NCBI GenBank assembly: GCA_965653565.1
Contig: CBFHAI010000005.1
Location: forward strand, 62,001 to 126,000
DNA: 64,000 nucleotides
Reading direction: 5' to 3'
Origin: JALCLA01 sp965653565
GTDB lineage: Bacteria > Pseudomonadota > Gammaproteobacteria > Xanthomonadales > Xanthomonadaceae
Under the pieces are notes generated by a model. That model did no database searches. It had not been told where the DNA came from and saw only the letters and a program-made list of their open reading frames with translations. Both the position numbers and the translations under genes were made by a program. Shown one piece after another: positions 52,495-62,528 of this stretch. How positions within the stretch are numbered: the first letter of the stretch is position 1; each line of letters opens with the position of its first letter.

Positions 52495-54462
52495 TCACGG
52501 CGCCACCACCGCGGACGCGGTCGCCATATTGACCGGCGGCGAGCGTCCGTACGACGGCGAGTTCCACAGGTCGTAGATGTACTGGCCGCGGCTCTTGTTC
52601 TGCGGGCCGACCACGAAAGGCCGGTCCTCCTCGCCCGCGCACAGCGTGTTTTCCGCCGCGAAGCCGCGCTCGACGGCCTGGTCGCGCAGGAAGGTCACGT
52701 AGTCCTTGCTGGCGAGTTGGTAGCGCAGCGTGGCGCGCACGGTGAGCGGGAAATTCGCGTTCGGCGGCAGCGCGATCGTGTAAGGCACCACGTCGAAATT
52801 CGCGGTCGCGCCTGCGATGCCGGGAGCCGCGCCGAACGTATAGCCGTATGGCGCCATTTCCGGGTCGTGGGCGCCGCGGAAGCCGAGCGGCGGGATGCGA
52901 TTGTCCTTCGCGATGCAGTTGTTGAGCACGAAATGGAAGTGTTCGCGATCCTGCGCATCGCGCGTCGCGCAATCGCCGGTCGCGGCGTCCCAGATGCCCT
53001 GTTTGATTTCGTAGATTCGCGTCTGCGCATCGATCGCCAGATCGCCGGTCGCCGCGTTCCAGCCGCCGTTGCTCCAGATCAGTTGATCGGCTTCGTCGCG
53101 CACTTCGACCGCGAGCCACATGCGCCGGCCTTCGGCATAGCCGGTCGGCAATTTGTGGCCGGTGAGGTTGGTGACTTTCACCGAGGCCTGCAGCGTCGTC
53201 GCACCCGCCAGTTGCGCGGTCGTTTCGACCAGCGCGCTGCGTTCGCTGAGCATCGCGGTGGCCCAGTCGATGGTGTTGGCGAACGAACCGCCGACGCTCG
53301 CCAGCAGGTTCGGCAGTTCGCCGTTGAGGATCGCCGGAATCCAGGTGTTGCCGCCGGCGAATTCGTGCACGCGCAGATTGCCCTGGCGCGGCGGGCCGAA
53401 GGTGCAGGCTTTCAGATCCTGCGCCGGCACCGGCTGCTCGGCCTGCGGCATGTGGCAACCCTGGCAGGTTTCGCCTTGCGCCAGGCGCTTGCCGGGAATG
53501 GCGGCGCCGCCGTTCTCCAGGCCGTCGCGGAACAGCACCGTCGCGAAATCGCTCGCCTTCCATTCGCTGAAAGTGCGTTCGGCCGGAAACGGCAGGCCGG
53601 TGTCGTTGCCGGCGAGCGTGCCGTTGTCGAGGATCAGGGTGCGGAACGGGCCGGATTCGAGCACCGGCGTAGTGACGTCATGGCAGGTGCCGCAGGCTTC
53701 GCTGCTGCTCTGGTGCGCCGAGTATTCCCAGGCATGCGGCGGTGCCGCCAGTTCCACCGTCGGATAGTCGTTGTACGGTCCGCCGCGGCACGGTTCGGTG
53801 CTGCCGGCGCAGGCGATGTCGTCGATCCAAGCATCGCCGTTCTCGAGGAAGCCGGCCTCGCCCTGCGGGCCGACGGCGAGCAAGCGGTGGCAGGTGTGGC
53901 AGCCGATGCCGCCGTAGTCGTTCTCGAGGCCGTCGCTGTCGTCGTGATCGCCTTTGAGCATGCAGCCGTCGGTGCCGTCGACCACCAGCGCCGAATCGAC
54001 CATGCCTTCCTGCACGGTGACGTCCTGCAACTTGCGCACGCGGCCGCCATACCAGCCGGAGGGCGTGTGGCAGCGCAGGCAGTAGTCGCCGATGCCGGGC
54101 GCGCCGTTGGCCGCGCCGTCGGCGTTGGCGACATCGAGCGCGGCCCAGAACAGCGGATCGCGCGTGGCGTTCGCCATCATCGAGCCCGACCAGCTATTGC
54201 GCGGATAGTGCGTCTCGAGTTCCGAGCCGCCGTGACAGCCGCCGCAGGAGCCCGAACCGAGCAGCGGATGATCGAGGCCGGGCTGCGTGCCGCGCGGCGT
54301 GAAGTCGATGAAGTTGGAAATCGTGCCCTTGGTCTGCGACCAGGCGAACACGCCGGCGTGCGGATCTTTGCCCGCCATCGGCGCCGCCGCGTCGGCCACC
54401 ACCGCACCGCAGGCCGACAGACTCGCCAGCCCGAGCACCAGCGACCGCAGGATTCCTTTCAT
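52495..54462 (-). CDS. secreted pentaheme cytochrome c
   Basis: The 655-aa protein has an N-terminal signal with a possible lipobox (LSAC, C18). Five CxxCH heme sites lie in its first half: CGGCH (at 73), CLRCH, CHTCH, CGTCH and CQGCH. The C-terminal half lacks heme motifs and looks beta-rich, with a Y-G-Y-T-F-G-A segment. It could be an exported electron-transfer or redox enzyme. The ATG at 54462 has GGAGAG upstream. It is a single gene on the minus strand in the infA-clpA gap, and no maturation or partner oxidoreductase gene is near. Specific reaction unknown. Confidence 0.88.
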   Translation of the reverse strand: MKGILRSLVLGLASLSACGAVVADAAAPMAGKDPHAGVFAWSQTKGTISNFIDFTPRGTQPGLDHPLLGSGSCGGCHGGSELETHYPRNSWSGSMMANATRDPLFWAALDVANADGAANGAPGIGDYCLRCHTPSGWYGGRVRKLQDVTVQEGMVDSALVVDGTDGCMLKGDHDDSDGLENDYGGIGCHTCHRLLAVGPQGEAGFLENGDAWIDDIACAGSTEPCRGGPYNDYPTVELAAPPHAWEYSAHQSSSEACGTCHDVTTPVLESGPFRTLILDNGTLAGNDTGLPFPAERTFSEWKASDFATVLFRDGLENGGAAIPGKRLAQGETCQGCHMPQAEQPVPAQDLKACTFGPPRQGNLRVHEFAGGNTWIPAILNGELPNLLASVGGSFANTIDWATAMLSERSALVETTAQLAGATTLQASVKVTNLTGHKLPTGYAEGRRMWLAVEVRDEADQLIWSNGGWNAATGDLAIDAQTRIYEIKQGIWDAATGDCATRDAQDREHFHFVLNNCIAKDNRIPPLGFRGAHDPEMAPYGYTFGAAPGIAGATANFDVVPYTIALPPNANFPLTVRATLRYQLASKDYVTFLRDQAVERGFAAENTLCAGEEDRPFVVGPQNKSRGQYIYDLWNSPSYGRSPPVNMATASAVVAP

Positions 54463-54743
54463 CGCACTCTCCGCCCGATCCGGCGCGCGGCGTCCAACCT
54501 CTTGCGCACTGCGGCCATCCGGCTGGCAGTCTAGCCAAGCCATCGCGCGGCAACCACCACACGGGCGCAATTTGAAAATCTTGTCGCGCAATTGCTCCAT
54601 CTTGCGACGTGTACGGCGCCGACTATCGCGCCAGTCACTCTTACTTTCGCGCGATTCGCGACAGCGGGCACATCGCTAGCCTTCGCGGCGAGATCGACGA
54701 TGCGTCGGGCATCGCGGCTCGCTCAACAAGAAGGAGATTTGCC

Positions 54744-55109
54744 ATGACTCAACGGACGATGTGCGCGATCCTGCTGGCCGTCGGCGCCACACTGTCGGTT
54801 TCGGCCACCGCGGCGAACCAGAAACTTTCCGAATGCGTCGACCTGAGCGAGGCACGCAGCCTCAAGCGCGCCGGCGCGCAGTATCTGTACGTGGCCGACG
54901 GCAGCGAACATTACCGGCTGTCGTTCGCCGGCGGCAGCTGCGGCCAGATGACCGTCACCAGCAAGCTCAGCCTGAAGACCGGCGACGACGAAAACCGCAT
55001 CTGTCCGAGCGACACCAAGCTGGTGGCCAACGGCCACAACTGCCGCGTCAGCGGTGTCGAACTGCTGGCGCAGGAAGATTTCGCGCGCCTGACGCGCCGC
55101 CAGCGCTGA
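54744..55109 (+). CDS. small secreted four-cysteine protein (DUF6491-like)
   Basis: The 121-aa protein has a signal peptide (about 1-24, ATAA cut) and a mature domain with cysteines C31, C66, C87 and C100 in a pattern (CVD, GGSCG, ICPSD, NCRV) resembling the DUF6491 family. AAGGAG precedes ATG 54744. It is divergent from the pentaheme cytochrome. Function unknown. Confidence 0.75.
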   Translation: MTQRTMCAILLAVGATLSVSATAANQKLSECVDLSEARSLKRAGAQYLYVADGSEHYRLSFAGGSCGQMTVTSKLSLKTGDDENRICPSDTKLVANGHNCRVSGVELLAQEDFARLTRRQR

Positions 55110-55207
55110 GGCGGGCGGTCCGGCGACCTTGCGTCGCCGGACCGATGCGAGTTGTTCGTGATGTCGATTGCGTTGTTTGAACGCGCGACCGAACCTGAGC
55201 CGATCGG

Positions 55208-57106
55208 CTATTCGAAATCGTCGCGGAAAATCGCCGCGGCGTCGGGCACCAGCGTGGTCATCGCATAGGACGACGGCGTGCCCGCTTCGGCGACGGCGTA
55301 TTGCAACTGGCCGAGGCCGGGAGCCGCTGTGCTCACCACGGTGAAACTCACTAGGCGGCCCCAGTCGAGCGTCGCGCCGGCCGGTGCGGTCCAGGCGACC
55401 TGGGCCGCGTTGGCGGCGGCGGTCCAGTCGTTGGCGGCGTTGGCATCGCCATCGCGGTAGCTGTCGTCGTCGACGGTCGCGCCGTTGGCCAGCGCCAGCG
55501 TGAATTGCGACAGGCCCAGATTGCGCAGGATGCGCAGGTTCGGTTCGGCGCCGGTCGTCACCGGCCGCGAGAAATCGAAATTCATCACCGCGTAGTCGTA
55601 GCGATAACGCTGATCGGGCAATAGCGTGACGCGCACGGCGGTCACCACGGTGCCTTCGGCGCTCGCCAGTTCGACGCGATCGTCCTTCACCCCGGCCGGC
55701 GTCAACGCGAGCCAGCGATCGATCACCGCGCCCGAGACGAACGCGCCGGCCGACCCGACATTCCACGCGCTGCCGGAAAACTGCGGCGCCAGCGAGCGGA
55801 AGCCCATGGTGTTGTAGATCGCATCGTCGTCGCGCACCACGTACCAGGCATCGATCAGGAAGGTCGCGCCGGCGTTCAGCGCCGGATCGACCGCCGATTC
55901 GCGCACCACCAGCCGATGGCGATACAGATCGTCGGGCGGCGCGGCGTCCTGGTTGCCGTCACAGCCGAACTGGGTGTTCGACGAGGCGCTGGTCGTATCG
56001 TCGTAGACCGACATGCAGCGGCCCCACACGCCGGTGCTCGGAATCATTTCCGAACGCGGCGCCAAGGCGAAGGCGTAGTCGTTGCTGCTGGCGTCGTACA
56101 GATCCTGGCACCCGCGGCCGAGGATGTGCGAGTTGAAACACGGCTCGCTGCACTGTTCGTTCGAGGTCGCAAACGCGTGCTTGAGGCCCGAACGGCCGAT
56201 CTGTTCGATGCCGCCGGCGGCATCGAGCCGATACAGATTCCACACCAGGTACGGATGCTGATCGTTGCCGTAAGGCGCGAAATTGCCGCTGAATTTGGTG
56301 TACCACGGCACGTCGGCCGCGTTGATCGCCGTGCTGTTGCGCAGCGTGGCCGACGGCACGATCACCATCTCGCCCTCGCTGCCGCCCGGTCCGTCGCAGG
56401 CGCCGCTCGGCAACTGCCGGCAGCGCAAGACGTCGAGTGTGTCGATCGAACGCAGCATCACGTCGGTGACATAGCCCGGCGTGCCCGGCCAGTTCGGCGC
56501 CAGGCAGGACTTCTCGTACACCCTGCCCTGGCCCGACTTCACCGACGCCGGCAGCGGCATGCGCAGGCGCGCGTTGCCGAGCAGCAAACCCGCCTGCCCC
56601 GCACCGGCCCATTCGGCCAGCGCTTCGCCGACGCGCACATCGGCGGTCAGCAGGCTCAGGCCATGCGCGCCGATATCCGGCGAGCGCATGCCGTGTGTGA
56701 TGCGAAGCCAGACGTTACCGTCGGCATCGACCGCATCGAAATGGATTCCTTCGCCGCCCGCCGGAACCAGGCGCAACGCGGGCGAACGCGCACCGTCCTT
56801 GCGGCGCAATGCGAGCGCCGGCAGGTCGACCGCGCCGGACAATAGCCGCGTCGGTGCGCCGTCGCCGAGTTCGACCGCGATCGGTTCGCGCGGCAGCAGC
56901 GGAATCGTCCACTCGTCGCCGGCCGGCAATTTCAGCGCGCGGCGCACACCGAGCGCGTGCAGCGCATCGGGATTCGGCCGCACCCACAAGGTGCCGCCGT
57001 GCGACGCGGCCGTCGTGACGACGGCCGCAGGTTCCGCGACGGCGGCAGCGTGCGCACTGCACGCCGCCAACGCCAGGACGATGCCCCAGGCCACCGGTTT
57101 CAGCAT
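55208..57106 (-). CDS. large secreted protein with C-terminal IFRDDFE tail, function unknown
   Basis: The 632-aa protein has a signal sequence (MLKPVAWGIVLALAACSAHA; LAAC could also be a lipobox). The mature chain is rich in beta-type sequence and has about ten cysteines clustered around residues 200-400. It ends in AAAIFRDDFE, like the IIFANGFED end of the M36 peptidase. It starts 14 bp after the clpA stop with no ribosome site, so coupling to clpA is possible. No catalytic motif is recognisable. Confidence 0.72.
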   Translation of the reverse strand: MLKPVAWGIVLALAACSAHAAAVAEPAAVVTTAASHGGTLWVRPNPDALHALGVRRALKLPAGDEWTIPLLPREPIAVELGDGAPTRLLSGAVDLPALALRRKDGARSPALRLVPAGGEGIHFDAVDADGNVWLRITHGMRSPDIGAHGLSLLTADVRVGEALAEWAGAGQAGLLLGNARLRMPLPASVKSGQGRVYEKSCLAPNWPGTPGYVTDVMLRSIDTLDVLRCRQLPSGACDGPGGSEGEMVIVPSATLRNSTAINAADVPWYTKFSGNFAPYGNDQHPYLVWNLYRLDAAGGIEQIGRSGLKHAFATSNEQCSEPCFNSHILGRGCQDLYDASSNDYAFALAPRSEMIPSTGVWGRCMSVYDDTTSASSNTQFGCDGNQDAAPPDDLYRHRLVVRESAVDPALNAGATFLIDAWYVVRDDDAIYNTMGFRSLAPQFSGSAWNVGSAGAFVSGAVIDRWLALTPAGVKDDRVELASAEGTVVTAVRVTLLPDQRYRYDYAVMNFDFSRPVTTGAEPNLRILRNLGLSQFTLALANGATVDDDSYRDGDANAANDWTAAANAAQVAWTAPAGATLDWGRLVSFTVVSTAAPGLGQLQYAVAEAGTPSSYAMTTLVPDAAAIFRDDFE

Positions 57107-57119
57107 CGTGCGGCGGCCG

Positions 57120-59396
<2,277 letters not shown>

Positions 59397-59471
59397 GTGT
59401 CCTGCCTTTATGACTTGAGACGCCTTGCGATAGCGGAGGGTCGCGGCGCGATGCGCCCTATCTGGGGACGC

Positions 59472-59798
59472 CTAAGCCTGTTCCATAGTGCACAACAACG
59501 GGTGCTGGTGGTGCTTGGAGAATTCGTTCACCTGGGTCACTTTGGTTTCTGCCACTTCGCGCGTGAAAACCCCGCAAACGCCCTTGCCGCGGGTATGCAC
59601 GTGCAACATGACCTGCGTCGCCTTTTCGCGATTCATGGCGAAGAACACCTGCAGCACTTCGACCACGAATTCCATCGGCGTGTAATCGTCGTTCAACAAC
59701 ACCACTTGATACAGCGGAGGCCGCGCCACTTCGGGCTTGGCGGTTTCCACCGCCAGTCCATAGTCGTGTTCGCGGTCTTTGTCGGGCTGGTTTGCCAT
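59472..59798 (-). CDS. clpS: ClpS adaptor protein
   Basis: The 108-aa N-recognin has the ClpS fold: YQVVLLNDDYTPMEFVVEVL, the Met gate and HVHTRGKGVCGVFTREVAETK. It binds N-terminal Leu/Phe/Tyr/Trp and passes substrates to ClpA. The start at 59798 has AGGA upstream. A TATAGT box lies just before it. Together with aat and clpA it completes the Leu/Phe N-degron branch in this window. Confidence 0.96.
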   Translation of the reverse strand: MANQPDKDREHDYGLAVETAKPEVARPPLYQVVLLNDDYTPMEFVVEVLQVFFAMNREKATQVMLHVHTRGKGVCGVFTREVAETKVTQVNEFSKHHQHPLLCTMEQA

Positions 59799-59820
59799 GG
59801 ATCCTGCGGAAGGTTTGACC

Positions 59821-59851
59821 ACTATAGGCGCAGTTTACGGCGTGACCGCAA
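59821..59851 (-). promoter_or_regulatory. putative clpS-clpA promoter
   Basis: On the minus strand TTGCGG (59846-59851) and TATAGT (59821-59826) are separated by 19 bp. The predicted transcript would start about 16 bp before clpS. The -10 is strong; the -35 and spacing are poor. Confidence 0.4.
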
Positions 59852-60021
59852 GTGCGTGGCGACGTGCGCTGGCGCACAGTCGGACGGGAGGCCGAGCGCT
59901 CATCAGATGAGGGCTCGGCGGCGAAGGGCAAGTGGGGCGCCGTTCGACGGCGACAGCGCGGCGCGGCCCGTCGGCTTGCCGGCCTCGTGTAAAATTTTGC
60001 CTCGGCCCCCATCTATCCGCC

Positions 60022-60627
60022 ATGACCCGCACCGACAGCGACGCCCCGCCGTTCAAGCCCGCGCTAACCGTTGCCGTCGTGGTGGCGCGCGAGGGCAAGC
60101 TGTTATTCGTGGAGGAACACTCTCTGCAAGACCACGCGGACGGCGCGCTGCTGTTGAACCAGCCGGCCGGGCATCTGGAGCCGGGCGAAACGCTGGTCCA
60201 GGCCGCCGTGCGCGAAACCCGCGAGGAAACCGGCTGGGACGTCGAAGTCACCCACGTCATCGGCGTCTACCGCTGGACGGCGCCGAACGGCATCACCTAC
60301 GTTCGCTTCGCCTTCGCCGCCGAACCGCTGCGCCATCATGCGGAGCAGCCGCTCGACGACGGCATCGAACGCGCGCTCTGGCTGACGCCGGCGCAACTGC
60401 GTGCCGCCGCCGGGCGTACCCGCAGCCCGCTGGTCGAGGCCGTGCTGGACGATTGGCTGGCAGGCGTGCGGTTGCCGCTTTCGGTGCTGCGGGAATTCGA
60501 CGAGGCAAGGGGAACCGGGAATCGGGACTCGGGAGAAAAGCCCGCCAGCCCTGCTCTATTCCCGCCTCCCGATTCCCGATTCCCCAGCGCCCCGATTCCG
60601 CCGGGCCCCGCGATTCCCACGCCATGA
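60022..60627 (+). CDS. nudJ: NUDIX phosphatase NudJ
   Basis: The 201-aa protein has a Nudix box GHLEPGETLVQAAVRETREETG, with all Glu of the REUxEE core present. NudJ is a broad (deoxy)nucleotide pyrophosphatase. It stands directly before mnmA and hflD, as in E. coli. The C-terminal 35 residues or so (from about EARGTGNRDSGEKP to the stop) are encoded by an inverted pair of the GGGAATCGGGA repeat and are Pro/Ser-rich; they have no counterpart in the family length of about 150-160. The stop overlaps the mnmA start. Confidence 0.92.
   Translation: MTRTDSDAPPFKPALTVAVVVAREGKLLFVEEHSLQDHADGALLLNQPAGHLEPGETLVQAAVRETREETGWDVEVTHVIGVYRWTAPNGITYVRFAFAAEPLRHHAEQPLDDGIERALWLTPAQLRAAAGRTRSPLVEAVLDDWLAGVRLPLSVLREFDEARGTGNRDSGEKPASPALFPPPDSRFPSAPIPPGPAIPTP
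60509..60586. repeat. inverted GGGAATCGGGA repeat pair inside the nudJ 3' end
   Basis: Left arm 60509-60535 (GGGGAACCGGGAATCGGGAC continuing TCGGGAG) and right arm 60559-60586 are reverse complements over about 27 bp with few mismatches. The pair sits within the open frame of nudJ and supplies its tail, unlike the intergenic copies elsewhere. Confidence 0.8.
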
Positions 60628-61784
60628 CCCACGCCATGGTAGGCATCTCCGGCGGCGTCGACTCGGCCGTCGCCGCCCTGCTGCTGCAACGTGACGGCCA
60701 TCACGTCAGCGGCCTGTTCATGCAGAACTGGAACGACGACGACGCGCAGGCAAGCGCCGGTGCCGCGGACGGCACTACGCCGGCCGCGACCGGCAGCGGC
60801 GATTGCCGCGCCGAAGACGACCGCCGCGACGCCGTCGCCGTCTGCGGCAGGCTCGGCATTCCCTTCTACGCGCGCAATTTCGCCGATCGCTACTGGAAAG
60901 ACGTCTTCGAACATTTCCTCGCCGAATACCGCGCCGGCCGCACGCCCAATCCCGACGTGCTGTGCAACCGCGAAATCAAGTTCAAGACCTTCCTCGACGA
61001 AGCCCTCGCGCTCGGCGCCGAACGCATCGCCACCGGCCACTACGCCCGCATCGACCGGCGCGACGGCCGCTGGCGGCTGCTGCGCGGCAGGGACCCGGAC
61101 AAGGATCAGAGTTATTTCCTGCACGCACTGGGGCAAAAGCAATTGGCCGCCACGTTGTTTCCGATCGGCGAACTGCCGAAATCGCAGGTGCGCGAACTGG
61201 CGCGCGAGGCCGGCCTGCCGGTGCATGCGAAAAAGGATTCGACCGGCATCTGCTTCGTCGGCGAGCGCGATTTCCGCGAATTCCTCGCACGTTACTTACC
61301 GATGCGCAGCGGCGAAATCCGCAGCGTCGACGGCCAGCGCGTCGGCGAACACGGCGGCGTGTTCTTCTACACCCTGGGCCAGCGCGAAGGCCTCAACATC
61401 GGCGGCGTGCGCGGCCGGCCGACGGCGCCGTGGTTCGTGGTCGGCAAGGACGTGACGAGCAATGTGCTGCTGGTCGATCAGGGCCACGACAGTCCCTATC
61501 TTTTTTCGACGCGCTTGCGCGCCAGCGGCGCGAACTGGATCGAAGGCGCGACCCCCGGCCGCGAATTCGCCTGCACCGCGCAGACGCGCTATCGGCAGCG
61601 CGACCAGGCCTGCCGCGTGCGGCTCGACGACGACGGCACGATCGAAGTCGCTTTCGACACGCCGCAGCGCGCCGTGACTCCCGGCCAATCGGTGGTGTTC
61701 TACCGCGCCGACGAATGCCTCGGCGGCGCCGTCATCGATGCCACCGACGCGCCGCTCGATACGCTGGCCCGGAGCGCCGCATGA
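60624..61784 (+). CDS. mnmA: tRNA-specific 2-thiouridylase MnmA
   Basis: The 386-aa enzyme makes s2U at position 34 of Lys, Glu and Gln tRNAs. It has the PP-loop SGGVDSAVAA near the start and catalytic cysteines C114 (NPDVLCN) and C210 (GICFVGE), 11-12 positions later than in E. coli. The shift comes from an Ala/Gly/Thr-rich insertion after NWNDDD (ASAGAADGTTPAATGSG). The start overlaps the nudJ stop and its stop overlaps the hflD start. Confidence 0.97.
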   Translation: MTHAMVGISGGVDSAVAALLLQRDGHHVSGLFMQNWNDDDAQASAGAADGTTPAATGSGDCRAEDDRRDAVAVCGRLGIPFYARNFADRYWKDVFEHFLAEYRAGRTPNPDVLCNREIKFKTFLDEALALGAERIATGHYARIDRRDGRWRLLRGRDPDKDQSYFLHALGQKQLAATLFPIGELPKSQVRELAREAGLPVHAKKDSTGICFVGERDFREFLARYLPMRSGEIRSVDGQRVGEHGGVFFYTLGQREGLNIGGVRGRPTAPWFVVGKDVTSNVLLVDQGHDSPYLFSTRLRASGANWIEGATPGREFACTAQTRYRQRDQACRVRLDDDGTIEVAFDTPQRAVTPGQSVVFYRADECLGGAVIDATDAPLDTLARSAA

Positions 61785-62404
61785 GCGGTTCGATGCAGGA
61801 TCGCGCGCTGGCGCTGGCCGGCCTGCTGCAGGCCGCCAAACTGGTGCAGAGCGTGGCGCACGAAGGCGTCGGCGATATCCCGGGGCTGTCGGCCAGCCTG
61901 GCCAGCATCTTCCGGCTCGATGCCGACAGCGTCGAAGCGGTGTACGGCAGCGCGCAATTGATGCGTCCCGGCCTCGATGCGCTGATCGCGCATCTGGAAG
62001 GCGGCGTGGCGCGCGACCCGGCCACCAGCCGCATCGTCGTCACCGTGCTGCACGTGGAGCGCAAACTGGTGGCCGCCGCGCCGCTGTTGAATGCGATCCG
62101 CCAGGGCGTGATCGAAGCCGAACGCCAGCGCGAACATTTCGGCGTCACGCATGCGTCGGTGGTCGGCAAGCTCGGCGAAATCTACGCGGCCACCGTGAGC
62201 ACGCTGACGCCGCGCGTACTGGTGCAAGGCAACCCGCTGCAACTGTCGCAACCGGCCGTGGTGGCGCAGATCCGCGCCGTGCTGCTGGCCGCGATGCGCT
62301 CGGCCGTGCTGTGGCGCCAGCTCGGCGGCAGCTACTGGGACTTGCTGCTGCGCCGGCGCGCGCTGCTGCAGGCCGCACGCGCGTGGCTGCCGCAGGGCGA
62401 ATAG
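61781..62404 (+). CDS. hflD: HflD (lysogenization regulator family)
   Basis: The 207-aa all-helical protein has the HflD start (ALALAGLLQAAKLVQSVAHEG), a central SRIVVTVLHVERKL segment and LGEIYAATVSTLTPRVLVQG. In E. coli HflD binds lambda CII at the inner membrane; its general role is unclear. It overlaps mnmA by 4 bp, the same pair as in E. coli; purB, which follows there, is replaced by acnA. Confidence 0.93.
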   Translation: MSGSMQDRALALAGLLQAAKLVQSVAHEGVGDIPGLSASLASIFRLDADSVEAVYGSAQLMRPGLDALIAHLEGGVARDPATSRIVVTVLHVERKLVAAAPLLNAIRQGVIEAERQREHFGVTHASVVGKLGEIYAATVSTLTPRVLVQGNPLQLSQPAVVAQIRAVLLAAMRSAVLWRQLGGSYWDLLLRRRALLQAARAWLPQGE

Positions 62405-62528
62405 CGCAGCAGCGCACGCTTCGCGCTGTCTCGCGACGGCGGCTTGCGGCATAATTGTCGGGCTAGCGGCCTGTGTTTCCGGCCCTCTCCGCCTTCGCCC
62501 CCGCCTTTTCGATCCGCCAGGAGCTTCC

